Positions 1 to 6,757 of a stretch of DNA of 11,809 bases are shown piece after piece. Positions within the stretch are counted from its first letter, which is position 1, and each line of letters begins with the position of its first letter. The translations under genes and the position numbers were made by a program. The notes beneath the pieces were generated by a model. That model worked only from the letters and a program-made list of their open reading frames with translations. It was not told the origin of the DNA and searched no databases. Source of the DNA: Candidatus Acidiferrales bacterium (GTDB lineage Bacteria; Acidobacteriota; Terriglobia; Acidiferrales; UBA7541); assembly GCA_955651735.1 (NCBI GenBank), contig CATPAM010000102.1:1-11809 (forward strand), given 5' to 3'.

Positions 1-129
1 ACGCGAGAGGCCATTGCGGGTGGTGCAACGATCCCGCCTAAAACCTTTGTGAAACATGCTCTACGAAATCCGGCCTACATCTTCAACGAAATGCCACCCT
101 GTGTGCGTTTCGCTGTTTACGCGCACTGA
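1..129 (+). CDS. possible C-terminal end of a gene entering from the left (unrecognised)
   Basis: The first reading frame is open from base 1 to a TGA at 127-129 and gives 42 residues. They look protein-like: a Gly/Pro-rich start (AGGATIPPKTF) followed by ARG/ASN/PRO/TYR-containing text and ending in VRFAVYAH. No start codon is needed because the gene would begin outside the window. I do not recognise the family. An open stretch this short can arise by chance at this GC content, so it is offered only as a candidate. The sequence to the left of the window would settle it. Confidence 0.3.
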   Translation, partial: TREAIAGGATIPPKTFVKHALRNPAYIFNEMPPCVRFAVYAH

Positions 130-918
130 CAAAGCGCCATGGGGCAAGACATACGCACGGTCAGTGAAAGCCAGCGGCCTAACCGGCGCACAGCGATGGC
201 TAAAGTGCATTCTTGAAATATTCGGGAATAGTCGCAGCTACATCGAATTGATCAGGTTAACGAATAACGCGCTGTCCGTGGATTGACCGCATTCGACTCG
301 AGCCACCTAGCGAAATTCGACCATCTAATGTTTCTTGCTTTACCTACTGAATAAGCCAATGCTACCGTGTCTCATGCACTCCGCTCCCACCCTCGTCTGC
401 CCCGCAGCAAGCGCCGCTGGCTCCCCCATGCCGTCTTGCGAACCTTCGCATTCCTGCGGAGCCGGTCGGAATAGATATATCGCCTCCAGTCCTGCGTATT
501 CTCAGCGTAGGGTCAATGTCACGAGGGACCACGCAATCGCAACTCCTTTGTTTCCTGTCATAGCCCTGCAACCCTTGTGTTTTCATGCGATTGCGCACTC
601 TTTTCCGCAACGGCGCTCCGCTATCCGCCGGGCATTCGATAACTTGCGCACTCTTTCGATCGTCCCTAGGGGCTGGTACCCCTCTCTCTTGCAGGGACCG
701 GGACCACTCGTTTTTGCAGCGCCTTTGTTTTCATACTCTTACGAATTGCTCTTCCCGCAACTCCCTCGCTTTCACAACCATCCTCATTGCCCGGGGGGGG
801 GACCCAACTCTAGGCGCTCGGACCCCCACGGCTTCCAACGTCCAATTCGTCCGATCCGCAACGTGGACGCGGCGCGCACATCCAACTATCATTGCTGCAA
901 GGTCAAGGTTCCAGGTCC
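130..918. other. gene-free stretch upstream of the phosphatase gene
   Basis: No reading frame here has convincing protein character. The longer ones on both strands are rich in Cys, Pro, Ser and Arg and match no family I know. The segment from about 540 to 800 is pyrimidine-rich on the + strand. It contains a 13-base direct repeat (TTGCGCACTCTTT at 591-603 and 644-656), a short inverted repeat (AGGGG/CCCCT, 668-683) and a run of nine G at 791-799. It probably includes the promoter and leader of the phosphatase gene, but no clear -35/-10 pair could be picked. Confidence 0.5.
591..656. repeat. 13-base direct repeat, two copies
   Basis: TTGCGCACTCTTT occurs at 591-603 and again at 644-656, 53 bases apart start to start, in otherwise non-coding DNA upstream of the phosphatase gene. 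It could be a regulator binding site, a remnant of duplication, or chance in a pyrimidine-rich region. Confidence 0.4.
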
Positions 919-2292
919 ATGGATGAAGCCACAAAACTAGCGCCATTCCCGCTCGTGGGCGACGCCGACCCCGTTCCCGCCAGTCTGTTCGCTTCCTATC
1001 CCGAACAGGCCAATACACTTTCGCTCCTCTATGAAGTCAGCCGCGAAATCACTTCCATTCTCGACCGCGAAGAACTCCTGCGCCGCGTCGCGCAGCGCGT
1101 CAAGAAACTCGTCAACTATCACGTTTTCAGCGTCATGCTGTGGAATGAAAAGACGCAGCACCTCGAGAGCGCCTTCGTCATGCGCTATGGCGACGCCATT
1201 CCCGCGCGCATGCGCGTCCCTCTCCATCAAGGGCTTACCGGCGCCGCCGCCTCCGCACGCCGCTCCGTGCGCGTCACCGACACTCTCGCGGATCCTCGCT
1301 TCCTCGGCTGTGAAGTCGAAATCGGAGTCGCCGTTCGTTCGGAACTCGTCGTTCCGCTTTTGATGCAGGATCGTCTGATCGGTGTCCTGGACTTGGAAAG
1401 CGCCGACACGCATGCGTTTACCGCCGAACACGAGCGCATGCTGGCCACGCTCGCTTCCTACATAGCGATTGCACTCGAAAACGCCCGCCTCTATGAAGAG
1501 GCCCGCCAAACCGAGCGCCGCCTCCACGAGGATCTTTCCACCGCGCGCGAAATTCAGCGCCAGCTCCTTCCCAGCGGAGCTCGCGAAGTTCCCGGCCTCG
1601 ATCTAGCCGCCGGGTACTGTTCGGCGCGCGAATTGGGTGGGGACTTCTACGATTTTCTTCCCTACGGCAAGGGCCGCCTCGCGGTCGCGCTCGGCGATGT
1701 CTCCGGCAAAGGCACCGCCGCCGCACTCTTTGGTTCGCTCGCCATCGGCACCATGCGTGAGCACATCGTCGAGCATCCCTGCCCGCCGCCGGAAATGCTC
1801 GCACTGCTAAATCGACGCCTGCATGGCGCACGGCTCGACGCGCGCTTCATCGCCATGGCATTCGCGGTGTACGACGCAGGCAAACGCCGCCTCACGCTTG
1901 CAAATGCCGGTGCCCCCTATCCGATATTGCTGCGCGGCGGAAAAGTGCAGCAAATTCGCGCTTCCGGCGTACCTCTCGGTCTGTTTTCGGACACCGAATA
2001 TGACGAAGTCACTGTCGACCTTCGCCCGGGCGATATCGTGCTGTTTGCATCGGATGGCATCCTCGAATCCGAAAACTCCGAGGAGCAGGAATTCGGCATC
2101 GCGCGGCTCAGCGCCCTTCTGGAGAGCGTCTCGCCGCAGCAGTCTGCCAGCGAAATCTGCGACCTCGTACTGAACGCCACAGACGCCTACGCCGGCGGCG
2201 GCTTCACTCCTTCGGACGACCGCACCCTGCTGGTGCTCCGCTTGACCGATCACTCTTCGACCGATTTCTCGAAGATGCCCATCATCTACTGA
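919..2292 (+). CDS. GAF domain-SpoIIE serine phosphatase (RsbU-type PPM phosphatase)
   Basis: This 457-residue cytosolic protein has a GAF sensor domain (about residues 50-195), a helical linker (195-220, EIQRQLLP) and a C-terminal SpoIIE/PP2C phosphatase domain (225-445). The metal-binding signatures are present: GGDFYD (240-245), GDVSGKG (259-265), ASDG (377-380) and SDD (432-434). In known relatives such as RsbU, these enzymes remove phosphate from STAS-type anti-anti-sigma proteins and so start a partner-switching cascade; the GAF domain would bind a small ligand or a partner. No STAS, anti-sigma kinase or sigma gene is present here, so the target is unknown. I chose ATG 919 over the in-frame TTG at 892, which only adds nine residues without family character. 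An AAGG at 905-908 is a weak, rather distant ribosome site. The gene is convergent with the M23 gene, only 22 bases away. Confidence 0.93.
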   Translation: MDEATKLAPFPLVGDADPVPASLFASYPEQANTLSLLYEVSREITSILDREELLRRVAQRVKKLVNYHVFSVMLWNEKTQHLESAFVMRYGDAIPARMRVPLHQGLTGAAASARRSVRVTDTLADPRFLGCEVEIGVAVRSELVVPLLMQDRLIGVLDLESADTHAFTAEHERMLATLASYIAIALENARLYEEARQTERRLHEDLSTAREIQRQLLPSGAREVPGLDLAAGYCSARELGGDFYDFLPYGKGRLAVALGDVSGKGTAAALFGSLAIGTMREHIVEHPCPPPEMLALLNRRLHGARLDARFIAMAFAVYDAGKRRLTLANAGAPYPILLRGGKVQQIRASGVPLGLFSDTEYDEVTVDLRPGDIVLFASDGILESENSEEQEFGIARLSALLESVSPQQSASEICDLVLNATDAYAGGGFTPSDDRTLLVLRLTDHSSTDFSKMPIIY

Positions 2293-2314
2293 CGTGAGAA
2301 ACGTTTTTGCGGAA

Positions 2315-3583
2315 TTATTGTGCGGGCGAGGAGCTGATGCTGACTTGCAGGAGCGCAGGATTTTTCAGCAGCGCCAGCCATTTTTCGCGCACCGCGGCGA
2401 ATTCAGGAAGGTTTTTCTTGCCGACCGGATCCGAAGGCGGCAGTCCCAGCTTCTCGAAATTTTTGTATTGCCCGCGCTGCAAAATGCGGAAATCCAGATG
2501 CGGCCCGGTGGAAAGTCCCGTGCTGCCCACCAGACCGATGGTCTTGCCGATTTCTACGCGCTCCCCGTTGCGCACGTACATGCGCGACAAATGCAGGTAC
2601 ATCGTTTCGTATCCGTTGGGATGCGCGATCTGCACCATGTTTCCCTCCCCGCCTTTGCGCCCGGCAAAAACCACGTGGCCCGTGCCGATGCTTTGCACCG
2701 GAGTGCCTACCGGTGCGCCATAATCGGTGCCCAGGTGCGCGCGCACCGTTTTCAGGATCGGATGAAAACGCGCGCGGCTGAAATGCGAAGTCACTGGTGC
2801 GGAAAATTTTAGCGGGGAGCGCAAGAAAACTTTTTGCAGCGATTTGCCGTCCGCGTTGTAGTAAGCGGGCCGCCCCGTTTCATCGTGAAAGAGCAGTGCC
2901 TCGTATTTTTTGCCGCCGTTGTCGTATTCGGCCGCAAAGATTTTTCCGTACCCGGCAAACTGCCCCCTGGAATATTTCTTTTTTTCCAGCACCACGCGAA
3001 ACGTATCGCCCTTGCGCGGGTCGGTATAAAAATCCAGATCGTATCCAAAAATCTGCGCGAGGTGCATCGCGAGTTCGGCTGATTCTCCGGTTTGTTCCAC
3101 GGCGTTGAAAAGCGAATCGTCGATTTGTCCCGTCACCACCGTGACTTCCAGCCGCGACGGAATTTCCCGCACTTCCGCGCTGAATCCACTTTGCGCCGGA
3201 GTAATTTTAAGCATGCGATCGGCGTCAATTTTGTAATCGATTTCGCGCAACTCCCCATCCACGCTGCGGTTCACCGTAATGGTATTTCCCGCGCGCACCT
3301 GCCGCAAATTGAAGGCGCGCTGCGCGGCGTCAGAGGCGCTCGCGGCGTCTTCCGCGCTGAGGCCGAATTTTTGCAGCGCGGCTGCAAAATGCTGGCCTGC
3401 GGGAACCTGCTTTTCCGTGGGGAGTACGGTTTGCGCGCGAATGTGCGCGGCTTCTTCGCGGGCGAGCTGCGTTTGCCGCTGCATTTCCGTCACCGCGTCG
3501 AGGCGAAGGCGGAAAATATAGGCGAGCGTACCGCACGCGGCGGCGATCAGAATCAGAAATAAAGAGAGAGAGCGGCGCGTCAA
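2315..3583 (-). CDS. membrane-anchored M23 (LytM/MepM-like) peptidoglycan endopeptidase
   Basis: The protein has 422 residues. An N-terminal signal anchor (residues 5-24 after RR) leads to a short coiled region (30-50). A MepM-type N-terminal part follows (about 60-235), with the usual 'FGYDLDF...RKGDTFRV' segment at 179-197. The M23 domain covers about 265-375. It would cleave peptide cross-links of peptidoglycan in the periplasm. The zinc and catalytic positions seen are H283xxxD287 and H331. The usual HxH of 'GPHLHYE' reads GPHLDF here, H362-L-D364, so the third zinc ligand is Asp rather than His. The start is TTG 3583: an in-frame stop lies three codons upstream, AGGA sits just before it, and the anchor begins directly after. 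The gene follows the penicillin-binding gene on the same strand after 148 bases, which suggests a shared role in wall growth. Confidence 0.9.
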   Translation of the reverse strand: MTRRSLSLFLILIAAACGTLAYIFRLRLDAVTEMQRQTQLAREEAAHIRAQTVLPTEKQVPAGQHFAAALQKFGLSAEDAASASDAAQRAFNLRQVRAGNTITVNRSVDGELREIDYKIDADRMLKITPAQSGFSAEVREIPSRLEVTVVTGQIDDSLFNAVEQTGESAELAMHLAQIFGYDLDFYTDPRKGDTFRVVLEKKKYSRGQFAGYGKIFAAEYDNGGKKYEALLFHDETGRPAYYNADGKSLQKVFLRSPLKFSAPVTSHFSRARFHPILKTVRAHLGTDYGAPVGTPVQSIGTGHVVFAGRKGGEGNMVQIAHPNGYETMYLHLSRMYVRNGERVEIGKTIGLVGSTGLSTGPHLDFRILQRGQYKNFEKLGLPPSDPVGKKNLPEFAAVREKWLALLKNPALLQVSISSSPAQ

Positions 3584-3599
3584 ATATTCCTCACTGTCA

Positions 3600-3627
3600 G
3601 TTCGAATCCCCCCGGTTGGTTCGAATC
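3600..3627. repeat. two direct copies of GTTCGAATC upstream of the M23 gene
   Basis: GTTCGAATC occurs at 3600-3608 and 3619-3627, 19 bases apart start to start (about two helical turns), just upstream of the M23 start at 3583. The core TTCGAA is itself palindromic. The spacing and position would suit a regulator binding site. It also resembles the T-loop of tRNA genes, but no tRNA fold surrounds it. Confidence 0.35.
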
Positions 3628-3698
3628 AGCTTGGCAGCTTACCGCAGGAATGGCGCTCCTGTCCCACGCCGCGGCAAGAAAACAACGGATTTGAGGCT

Positions 3699-3720
3699 AG
3701 CACAGCCTAAAGGCCGTGCT
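3699..3720 (-). terminator. possible hairpin terminator after the penicillin-binding gene
   Basis: An inverted repeat with ten-base arms and one mismatch (AGCACAGCCT / AGGCCGTGCT on the + strand) lies 12 bases beyond the stop of the minus-strand transpeptidase gene. On the minus strand it is not followed directly by a T run; a looser T-rich stretch comes about 20 bases later. It may end or attenuate transcription between the transpeptidase and M23 genes, or only stabilise the 3' end. Confidence 0.4.
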
Positions 3721-3731
3721 GCTGAGCGGTA

Positions 3732-4826
3732 CTACTTGCCGGAGGTAAGCAGGTTGAGATCGGGTTGGCGGAGGCCAGTCTGGTCTCGGGTGGCGAAATA
3801 ATTTTGTTCGCGGAGGCGGCGATAAATGCGACCGGCGACGAGGGCAGCGGTGGGGCCGATGACTTGGCGGGAGCTGCCGCGGAGAAGAACAGCCAGCGCT
3901 ATTTTCGGATGCGCTTCGTCGGCGTAGGTGACGAACCAGCCCACGCGCGAAGTGGGATCGTTGCAGGTTCCGGTCTTGCCCAGGGGCATTTCGTCTCCGC
4001 CGCTATCGAAGCTGCGCTTGCCGGTGCCGTAGAGAACGGCGGCGAGCATGCCCTCGCGAATTTCCGGCAGGACCTCTGCGATATTCAAATCGCGCTTCAC
4101 ACGCGGCGCGAAATTCTGGATTTCGTCCGCGGTGCGCGGATATTGCAGATAGTAGAGTGTGCCGCCGTTGGCGAAAGCAGCGGCAAGCGAAACCAACTGC
4201 AGCGGCGTCATGTGGATGCCTTCTCCGAAGCTGGACATGCGCGCGATGCCGCCATGCGCGGGCGGCTGCATGGGGAAGGAACCCGGGTGCTCTTCGGGAA
4301 GATTGTAGCCGGCAAGCTCGCCGAGACCGAGAAGGCGCGCGTAACGGGAAATGGTGTCGAAGCCCATGCGGCGGCCGAGCTGCTCGAAAAAGACGTTGTT
4401 GGAGTGGGCCATGGCTTCGGTCAAATTCATGTACTTGCGGCGGCCGACTTTGAGCATGGTGTCGCGAGTGATGACATTTTCTTCCAGAGCGGCGAGCGCG
4501 ACAGTGGGCTTGATCGTGGAGCAGGGAATGTAGCCGTCACCGAAAGCGATTTTTTGATTGACGATGGTGAGGATGCGGCCGGTGTTGGGATCGACGGCGA
4601 CGACGGCGCCGTTGTAGCGGCCAAGGCCATCGACAGCAGCGGCGCGCACGACGGGATCATCAAAGGTGCCGATATCCGCGAGAGTGGAATCAGCGAACGT
4701 CGGGACGCCGCGAAAACGCGAGATGTGATGCAGCGAAGCCCTGCGCGCGGCGGGCGCGGCCGGCATCAGCACGGCCACCGTTACAGCGAGAAGTGCGGCT
4801 AGATATACACGTCCCAGGTGCTTCAC
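3732..4826 (-). CDS. secreted stand-alone penicillin-binding transpeptidase
   Basis: The protein has 364 residues with a signal peptide (charged MKHLGR, hydrophobic 8-21, then APAARRA). The rest is a single transpeptidase domain (PF00905 type) with all three active-site motifs: S103-TI-K106, S142-N-N144 and K284-T-G-T287. It should form D,D cross-links, or act on the stem peptide, in the periplasm. It lacks both the glycosyltransferase domain of class A proteins and the dimer domain of FtsI/PBP2, so it is much shorter than those. The SNN motif and GKTGT argue for a penicillin-binding protein rather than a class D beta-lactamase, though resistance-like hydrolysis cannot be excluded by eye. The start is GTG 4826: GGAG (4833-4836) lies six bases upstream, the signal peptide begins there, and the promoter lies inside the longer reading frame that would start at 4913. 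Confidence 0.9.
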   Translation of the reverse strand: MKHLGRVYLAALLAVTVAVLMPAAPAARRASLHHISRFRGVPTFADSTLADIGTFDDPVVRAAAVDGLGRYNGAVVAVDPNTGRILTIVNQKIAFGDGYIPCSTIKPTVALAALEENVITRDTMLKVGRRKYMNLTEAMAHSNNVFFEQLGRRMGFDTISRYARLLGLGELAGYNLPEEHPGSFPMQPPAHGGIARMSSFGEGIHMTPLQLVSLAAAFANGGTLYYLQYPRTADEIQNFAPRVKRDLNIAEVLPEIREGMLAAVLYGTGKRSFDSGGDEMPLGKTGTCNDPTSRVGWFVTYADEAHPKIALAVLLRGSSRQVIGPTAALVAGRIYRRLREQNYFATRDQTGLRQPDLNLLTSGK

Positions 4827-4832
4827 CGTTTG

Positions 4833-4836
4833 CTCC
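4833..4836 (-). promoter_or_regulatory. ribosome binding site that fixes the transpeptidase start
   Basis: On the minus strand GGAG sits six bases before GTG 4826. This decides for the GTG start, and so for a proper signal peptide, over the in-frame upstream start at 4913. Confidence 0.75.
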
Positions 4837-4877
4837 AAACTTTTTTGCTCGACTCGGATTCGTTTTGTGAAGGGCTG

Positions 4878-4906
4878 TTTGTATCCCAGGCGGCTCGCCC
4901 GGTCAA
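4878..4906 (-). promoter_or_regulatory. sigma-70-type promoter of the transpeptidase gene
   Basis: On the minus strand TTGACC (4906-4901, five of six to consensus) and TACAAA (4883-4878, four of six) are separated by exactly 17 bases. Transcription would begin near 4871, leaving a leader of about 45 bases before GTG 4826. It is the only clear promoter for this gene, and it may also serve the downstream M23 gene. Confidence 0.65.
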
Positions 4907-4913
4907 CCTTCAT

Positions 4914-5430
4914 TTCCGCGAATCGTTCCCGCTAGACAAACCGTGTCTGCGACAAGCGGTCGATTACTGCCCAGCTTTGCTGCACCCCATCGGCCAAAAG
5001 GGCGGATGCACATTTGACGCGACTTAGCTCCTAAAGGTTTTGCTGCACTGTGCCTGAGAGAAACACGTGCATCTCAGGATGAAACAGATTGTAGGGTTTT
5101 GGGGAGGGCCGAGCAATAGCCAAAGAGCTCCAGTACGAAGCTATGTGCTTTATTTTGAACGGCTGGCCGGGTGGACAGAGAAGGGACAGGCGCGGGGGCT
5201 GGGCCTGTCCGGGGGAACGGTTCGATGGGTGGACAAAGGGGGTGTCGCGAGATGAAAACAAGGGCTGTGCCAGATCACGGCGAGACTAGGAGCTAAACAC
5301 AGGGCCAATAGCACACAGTTTATTGAGACACAGCGAGTCGGGCGGCGATGACGGGCCGCGTATTTCGCGGCTCTGGCGCGGTTGCCGCAGAGCTCGTTTG
5401 GACCGCAATTCGGAAGATTGTGGTTGTGGT
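4914..5430. other. gene-free stretch between the transpeptidase gene and the DUF1569 remnant
   Basis: The open frames here on both strands are short and have no family character. The stretch holds a hairpin (5184-5210) and two copies of GGGTGGACA-A/G-AG (near 5169 and 5226). The left end provides the upstream region of the transpeptidase promoter. The frame of the DUF1569 remnant is open further upstream, to about 5323, but residues before ATG 5431 look unlike the family. I see nothing else in it. Confidence 0.5.
5184..5210. repeat. inverted repeat / hairpin, eight-base arms
   Basis: GGACAGGC (5184-5191) and GCCTGTCC (5203-5210) are perfect inverted repeats around an 11-base G-rich loop. No T run follows on either strand, so it is not a standard terminator. 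It stands alone in a gene-free stretch. Confidence 0.45.
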
Positions 5431-5844
5431 ATGGAATTTCTTTCCATCAAGAACCTGCGGAACGCGAAGGGCAAAGAGGAAATCGCACGTCGGCTGGAGA
5501 ACGTGGGGCCAGACAGCAAGCGCGTGTGGGGAAAAATGTCCGCCCCGGCCGGAGGGATGTATCCGAGCAAGGTGTTGAGGTGGATTGCCCTGTGGGCCCC
5601 GCTACAGTGGCCGCACGGATTCAAGACCATGCCGGAACTGGACCAGGAGGCGGGCGCGGGCACCTCGCCGCTGGAATTTGCGCGGGATCAGCGCGAGCTG
5701 CAGAACTTGCTGGAACGCTTCACCAGCACGCCGCGCGATTTTAGCTGGGGGCAGCATCCGCATTTTGGAGCGATGAGCGAGAGCGAGTGAATGCGGTTGG
5801 CGTACCATCATGCGCATCACCATTTGCGGAGGTTCGGGACCTGA
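5431..5844 (+). pseudogene. decayed DUF1569 (DinB-superfamily) gene
   Basis: Translation from ATG 5431 gives clear DUF1569/DinB text: EEIARRLENVGPDSKRVWGKMSAP, then RWIALWAPLQWPHGFKTMPELDQE, GTSPLEFARD, LLERF and HPHFGAMSESE. Two lesions are visible. First, after WGKMSAP the family normally continues for roughly 30 residues with a 'HL' metal-ligand region; here it jumps in frame to SKVLRW. Second, TGA at 5788-5790 stands exactly where the family has Trp in 'SEWLRWGYLHMDHHLRQFG'. The same frame then continues after the stop as MRLAYHHAHHHLRRFG to a second TGA at 5842-5844. Intact members are predicted DinB-fold metal proteins, some possibly thiol-linked transferases. It sits just upstream of the arsR cluster on the same strand. 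The family assignment is from memory of its consensus; the stop and continuation are directly visible. Confidence 0.8.
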
Positions 5845-5866
5845 AACTTTTCCTGCATTTTTTCTC

Positions 5867-5903
5867 TTGACACAATCCATCGGTAAGCGGTAGCTTACCG
5901 TTC
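5867..5903 (+). promoter_or_regulatory. arsR promoter
   Basis: A perfect -35 box, TTGACA, lies at 5867-5872. A poor -10 (TAGCTT, 5891-5896) lies 18 bases on. The predicted transcription start is then at about 5902-5904, on or next to the GTG start codon of arsR. This implies a leaderless or nearly leaderless message; there is no room for a ribosome binding site. A weak -10 is typical where a bound regulator overlaps the promoter. Confidence 0.65.
5881..5900. promoter_or_regulatory. palindromic operator of the arsR cluster
   Basis: CGGTAAGC (5881-5888) and GCTTACCG (5893-5900) are perfect inverted repeats around GGTA. The site lies between the -35 box and the GTG at 5904 and covers the -10 region. 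ArsR-family dimers bind 12-2-12-like or shorter palindromes in this position and block RNA polymerase, so autorepression by the adjacent gene product is the simple reading. Confidence 0.75.
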
Positions 5904-6299
5904 GTGCAGACTTACGTACAAGCGGGGCTGGAGGCGCTAGGGGATCCGACGCGCTTTGCCATTTTGCAAAGCCTGGCGCGGCGGCCGCTGGCGGTGAGCG
6001 AGCTGGCGGAGACGCTGCCGGTGAGCCGCCCGGCGGTTTCGCAACACCTGCGGGTGCTGAAGGATGCGCGGCTGGTGAGCGACCGCAAGGCCGGCACGAA
6101 AAGGATTTACGAAGTGAATCCCGAGGGGATCGCGCTGCTTCGCGAGCATTTCGACAAGTTGTGGGAGCAAGCTTTGGGCGCGTTCCAGATAGCCGCAGAA
6201 AAAAACAAGGAGAGACAACATGGCCGAATCCGTGGCAGCAAAAGCAGACATCGTCCGAAAAACGCTAAACACGAACGTGCCAATCGAGCGCGCGTTTGA
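5904..6299 (+). CDS. ArsR-family winged-helix transcriptional regulator
   Basis: This 131-residue protein has an ArsR winged helix at about 5-75: ALGDPTRFAIL (11-21), helix-turn-helix VSELAETLPVSRPAVSQHLRVLK (31-53) and wing VSDRKAGTKRIYEV (58-71). No CxC-type metal site is visible, so it is not the arsenic-sensing kind. It matches the subgroup that accompanies SRPBCC/AHSA1 genes. GTG 5904 is chosen because the conserved N-terminus (MQTYVQAGLEALGDPTR) starts there, directly behind the operator. The reading frame overlaps the next gene by 80 bases. The last 25-30 residues are a basic, low-complexity tail unlike the rest of the family, so the ancestral stop may have been lost. It probably represses its own cluster; the inducer is unknown. 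Confidence 0.92.
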   Translation: MQTYVQAGLEALGDPTRFAILQSLARRPLAVSELAETLPVSRPAVSQHLRVLKDARLVSDRKAGTKRIYEVNPEGIALLREHFDKLWEQALGAFQIAAEKNKERQHGRIRGSKSRHRPKNAKHERANRARV

Positions 6300-6714
6300 G
6301 GTGTTCACGGGGAAGATGGCGGCGTGGTGGCCGGCGACGCACCATATCGCCAAGCAGGCGTTCGCGGAGATCGTGGTGGAGCAACGCAGCGGCGGGCGAT
6401 GGTTCGAACGCGCCGCGGACGGAAGCGAGTGCGAGTGGGGGCGCGTGCTGGCTTGGGAGCCGCCGCACCGCGTGGTGTTTTCGTGGCATTTGCAAGCGGA
6501 CTGGAAGTATGACCCGAATCCGGAGAAGGCCAGCGAAGTGGAAATTCGATTTTTCGCGGAGGGCGCGGGGAAGACGCGCGTGGAGTTGCAGCATCGCGCT
6601 CTGGAGCGCCACGGCGCGGGTTGGGAGCAAATTCGCACCGGCGTGGATTCGCCTGGGGGGTGGAGCGCGATTCTGGAGCAGTTTGCGAAGGCGGTGGTTA
6701 CACAGCAAGGTTAG
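6220..6714 (+). CDS. SRPBCC / AHSA1-like domain protein
   Basis: A 164-residue single-domain protein of the START/SRPBCC fold, with the typical N-terminal strand and helix (NTNVPIERAFEVFTGKMAAWW), a central GGRWFER..., the EWGRVLAWEPPHRVVFSW segment and the C-terminal helix motif RHGAGWEQIRTGVDSPGGW. These proteins have a deep hydrophobic ligand pocket; the ligand here is not known. The start ATG 6220 has AAGGAG (6207-6212) seven bases upstream. The gene starts inside the arsR reading frame and is almost certainly co-transcribed with it, which is the usual ArsR-SRPBCC pairing. It is followed by the YCII gene after 43 bases. Confidence 0.92.
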   Translation: MAESVAAKADIVRKTLNTNVPIERAFEVFTGKMAAWWPATHHIAKQAFAEIVVEQRSGGRWFERAADGSECEWGRVLAWEPPHRVVFSWHLQADWKYDPNPEKASEVEIRFFAEGAGKTRVELQHRALERHGAGWEQIRTGVDSPGGWSAILEQFAKAVVTQQG

Positions 6715-6745
6715 TCGAGAATCGCGGGATATTATTTTACTCAAC

Positions 6746-6751
6746 GAGGAG
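6746..6751 (+). promoter_or_regulatory. ribosome binding site that fixes the YCII start
   Basis: GAGGAG lies six bases before ATG 6758 but directly abuts the other in-frame ATG at 6752. The spacing favours 6758 as the true start. Confidence 0.65.
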
Positions 6752-6757
6752 ATGCCT

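Noticed and set aside
56..286. 76-codon + strand frame near the left edge
   Set aside because: No family character. The competing frame from base 1 looks more protein-like.
335..940. Long + strand frame upstream of the phosphatase, and minus-strand frames opposite it
   Set aside because: Composition rich in Cys, Pro, Ser and Arg, no family resemblance, no ribosome site, and it overlaps the phosphatase start.
2283..2314. ACGT-gagaa-ACGT-TTTT hairpin between the two convergent genes
   Set aside because: The stem has only four pairs, too weak to call a terminator.
3590..3630. tRNA-like T-loop text GTTCGAATCC
   Set aside because: The bases on either side do not form a T-stem, and no anticodon arm or acceptor stem can be built on either strand.
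3765..4802. 345-codon + strand frame
   Set aside because: It is the shadow of the transpeptidase gene, which has all active-site motifs, a promoter and a signal peptide on the other strand.
5067..5255. 62-codon + strand frame in the gene-poor stretch
   Set aside because: No ribosome site or recognisable family; it contains the hairpin and G-rich repeats.
5788..5790. Selenocysteine reading of the TGA in the DUF1569 gene
   Set aside because: The family has Trp here rather than Cys, no selenocysteine-type hairpin is apparent after it, and the gene has a second lesion.
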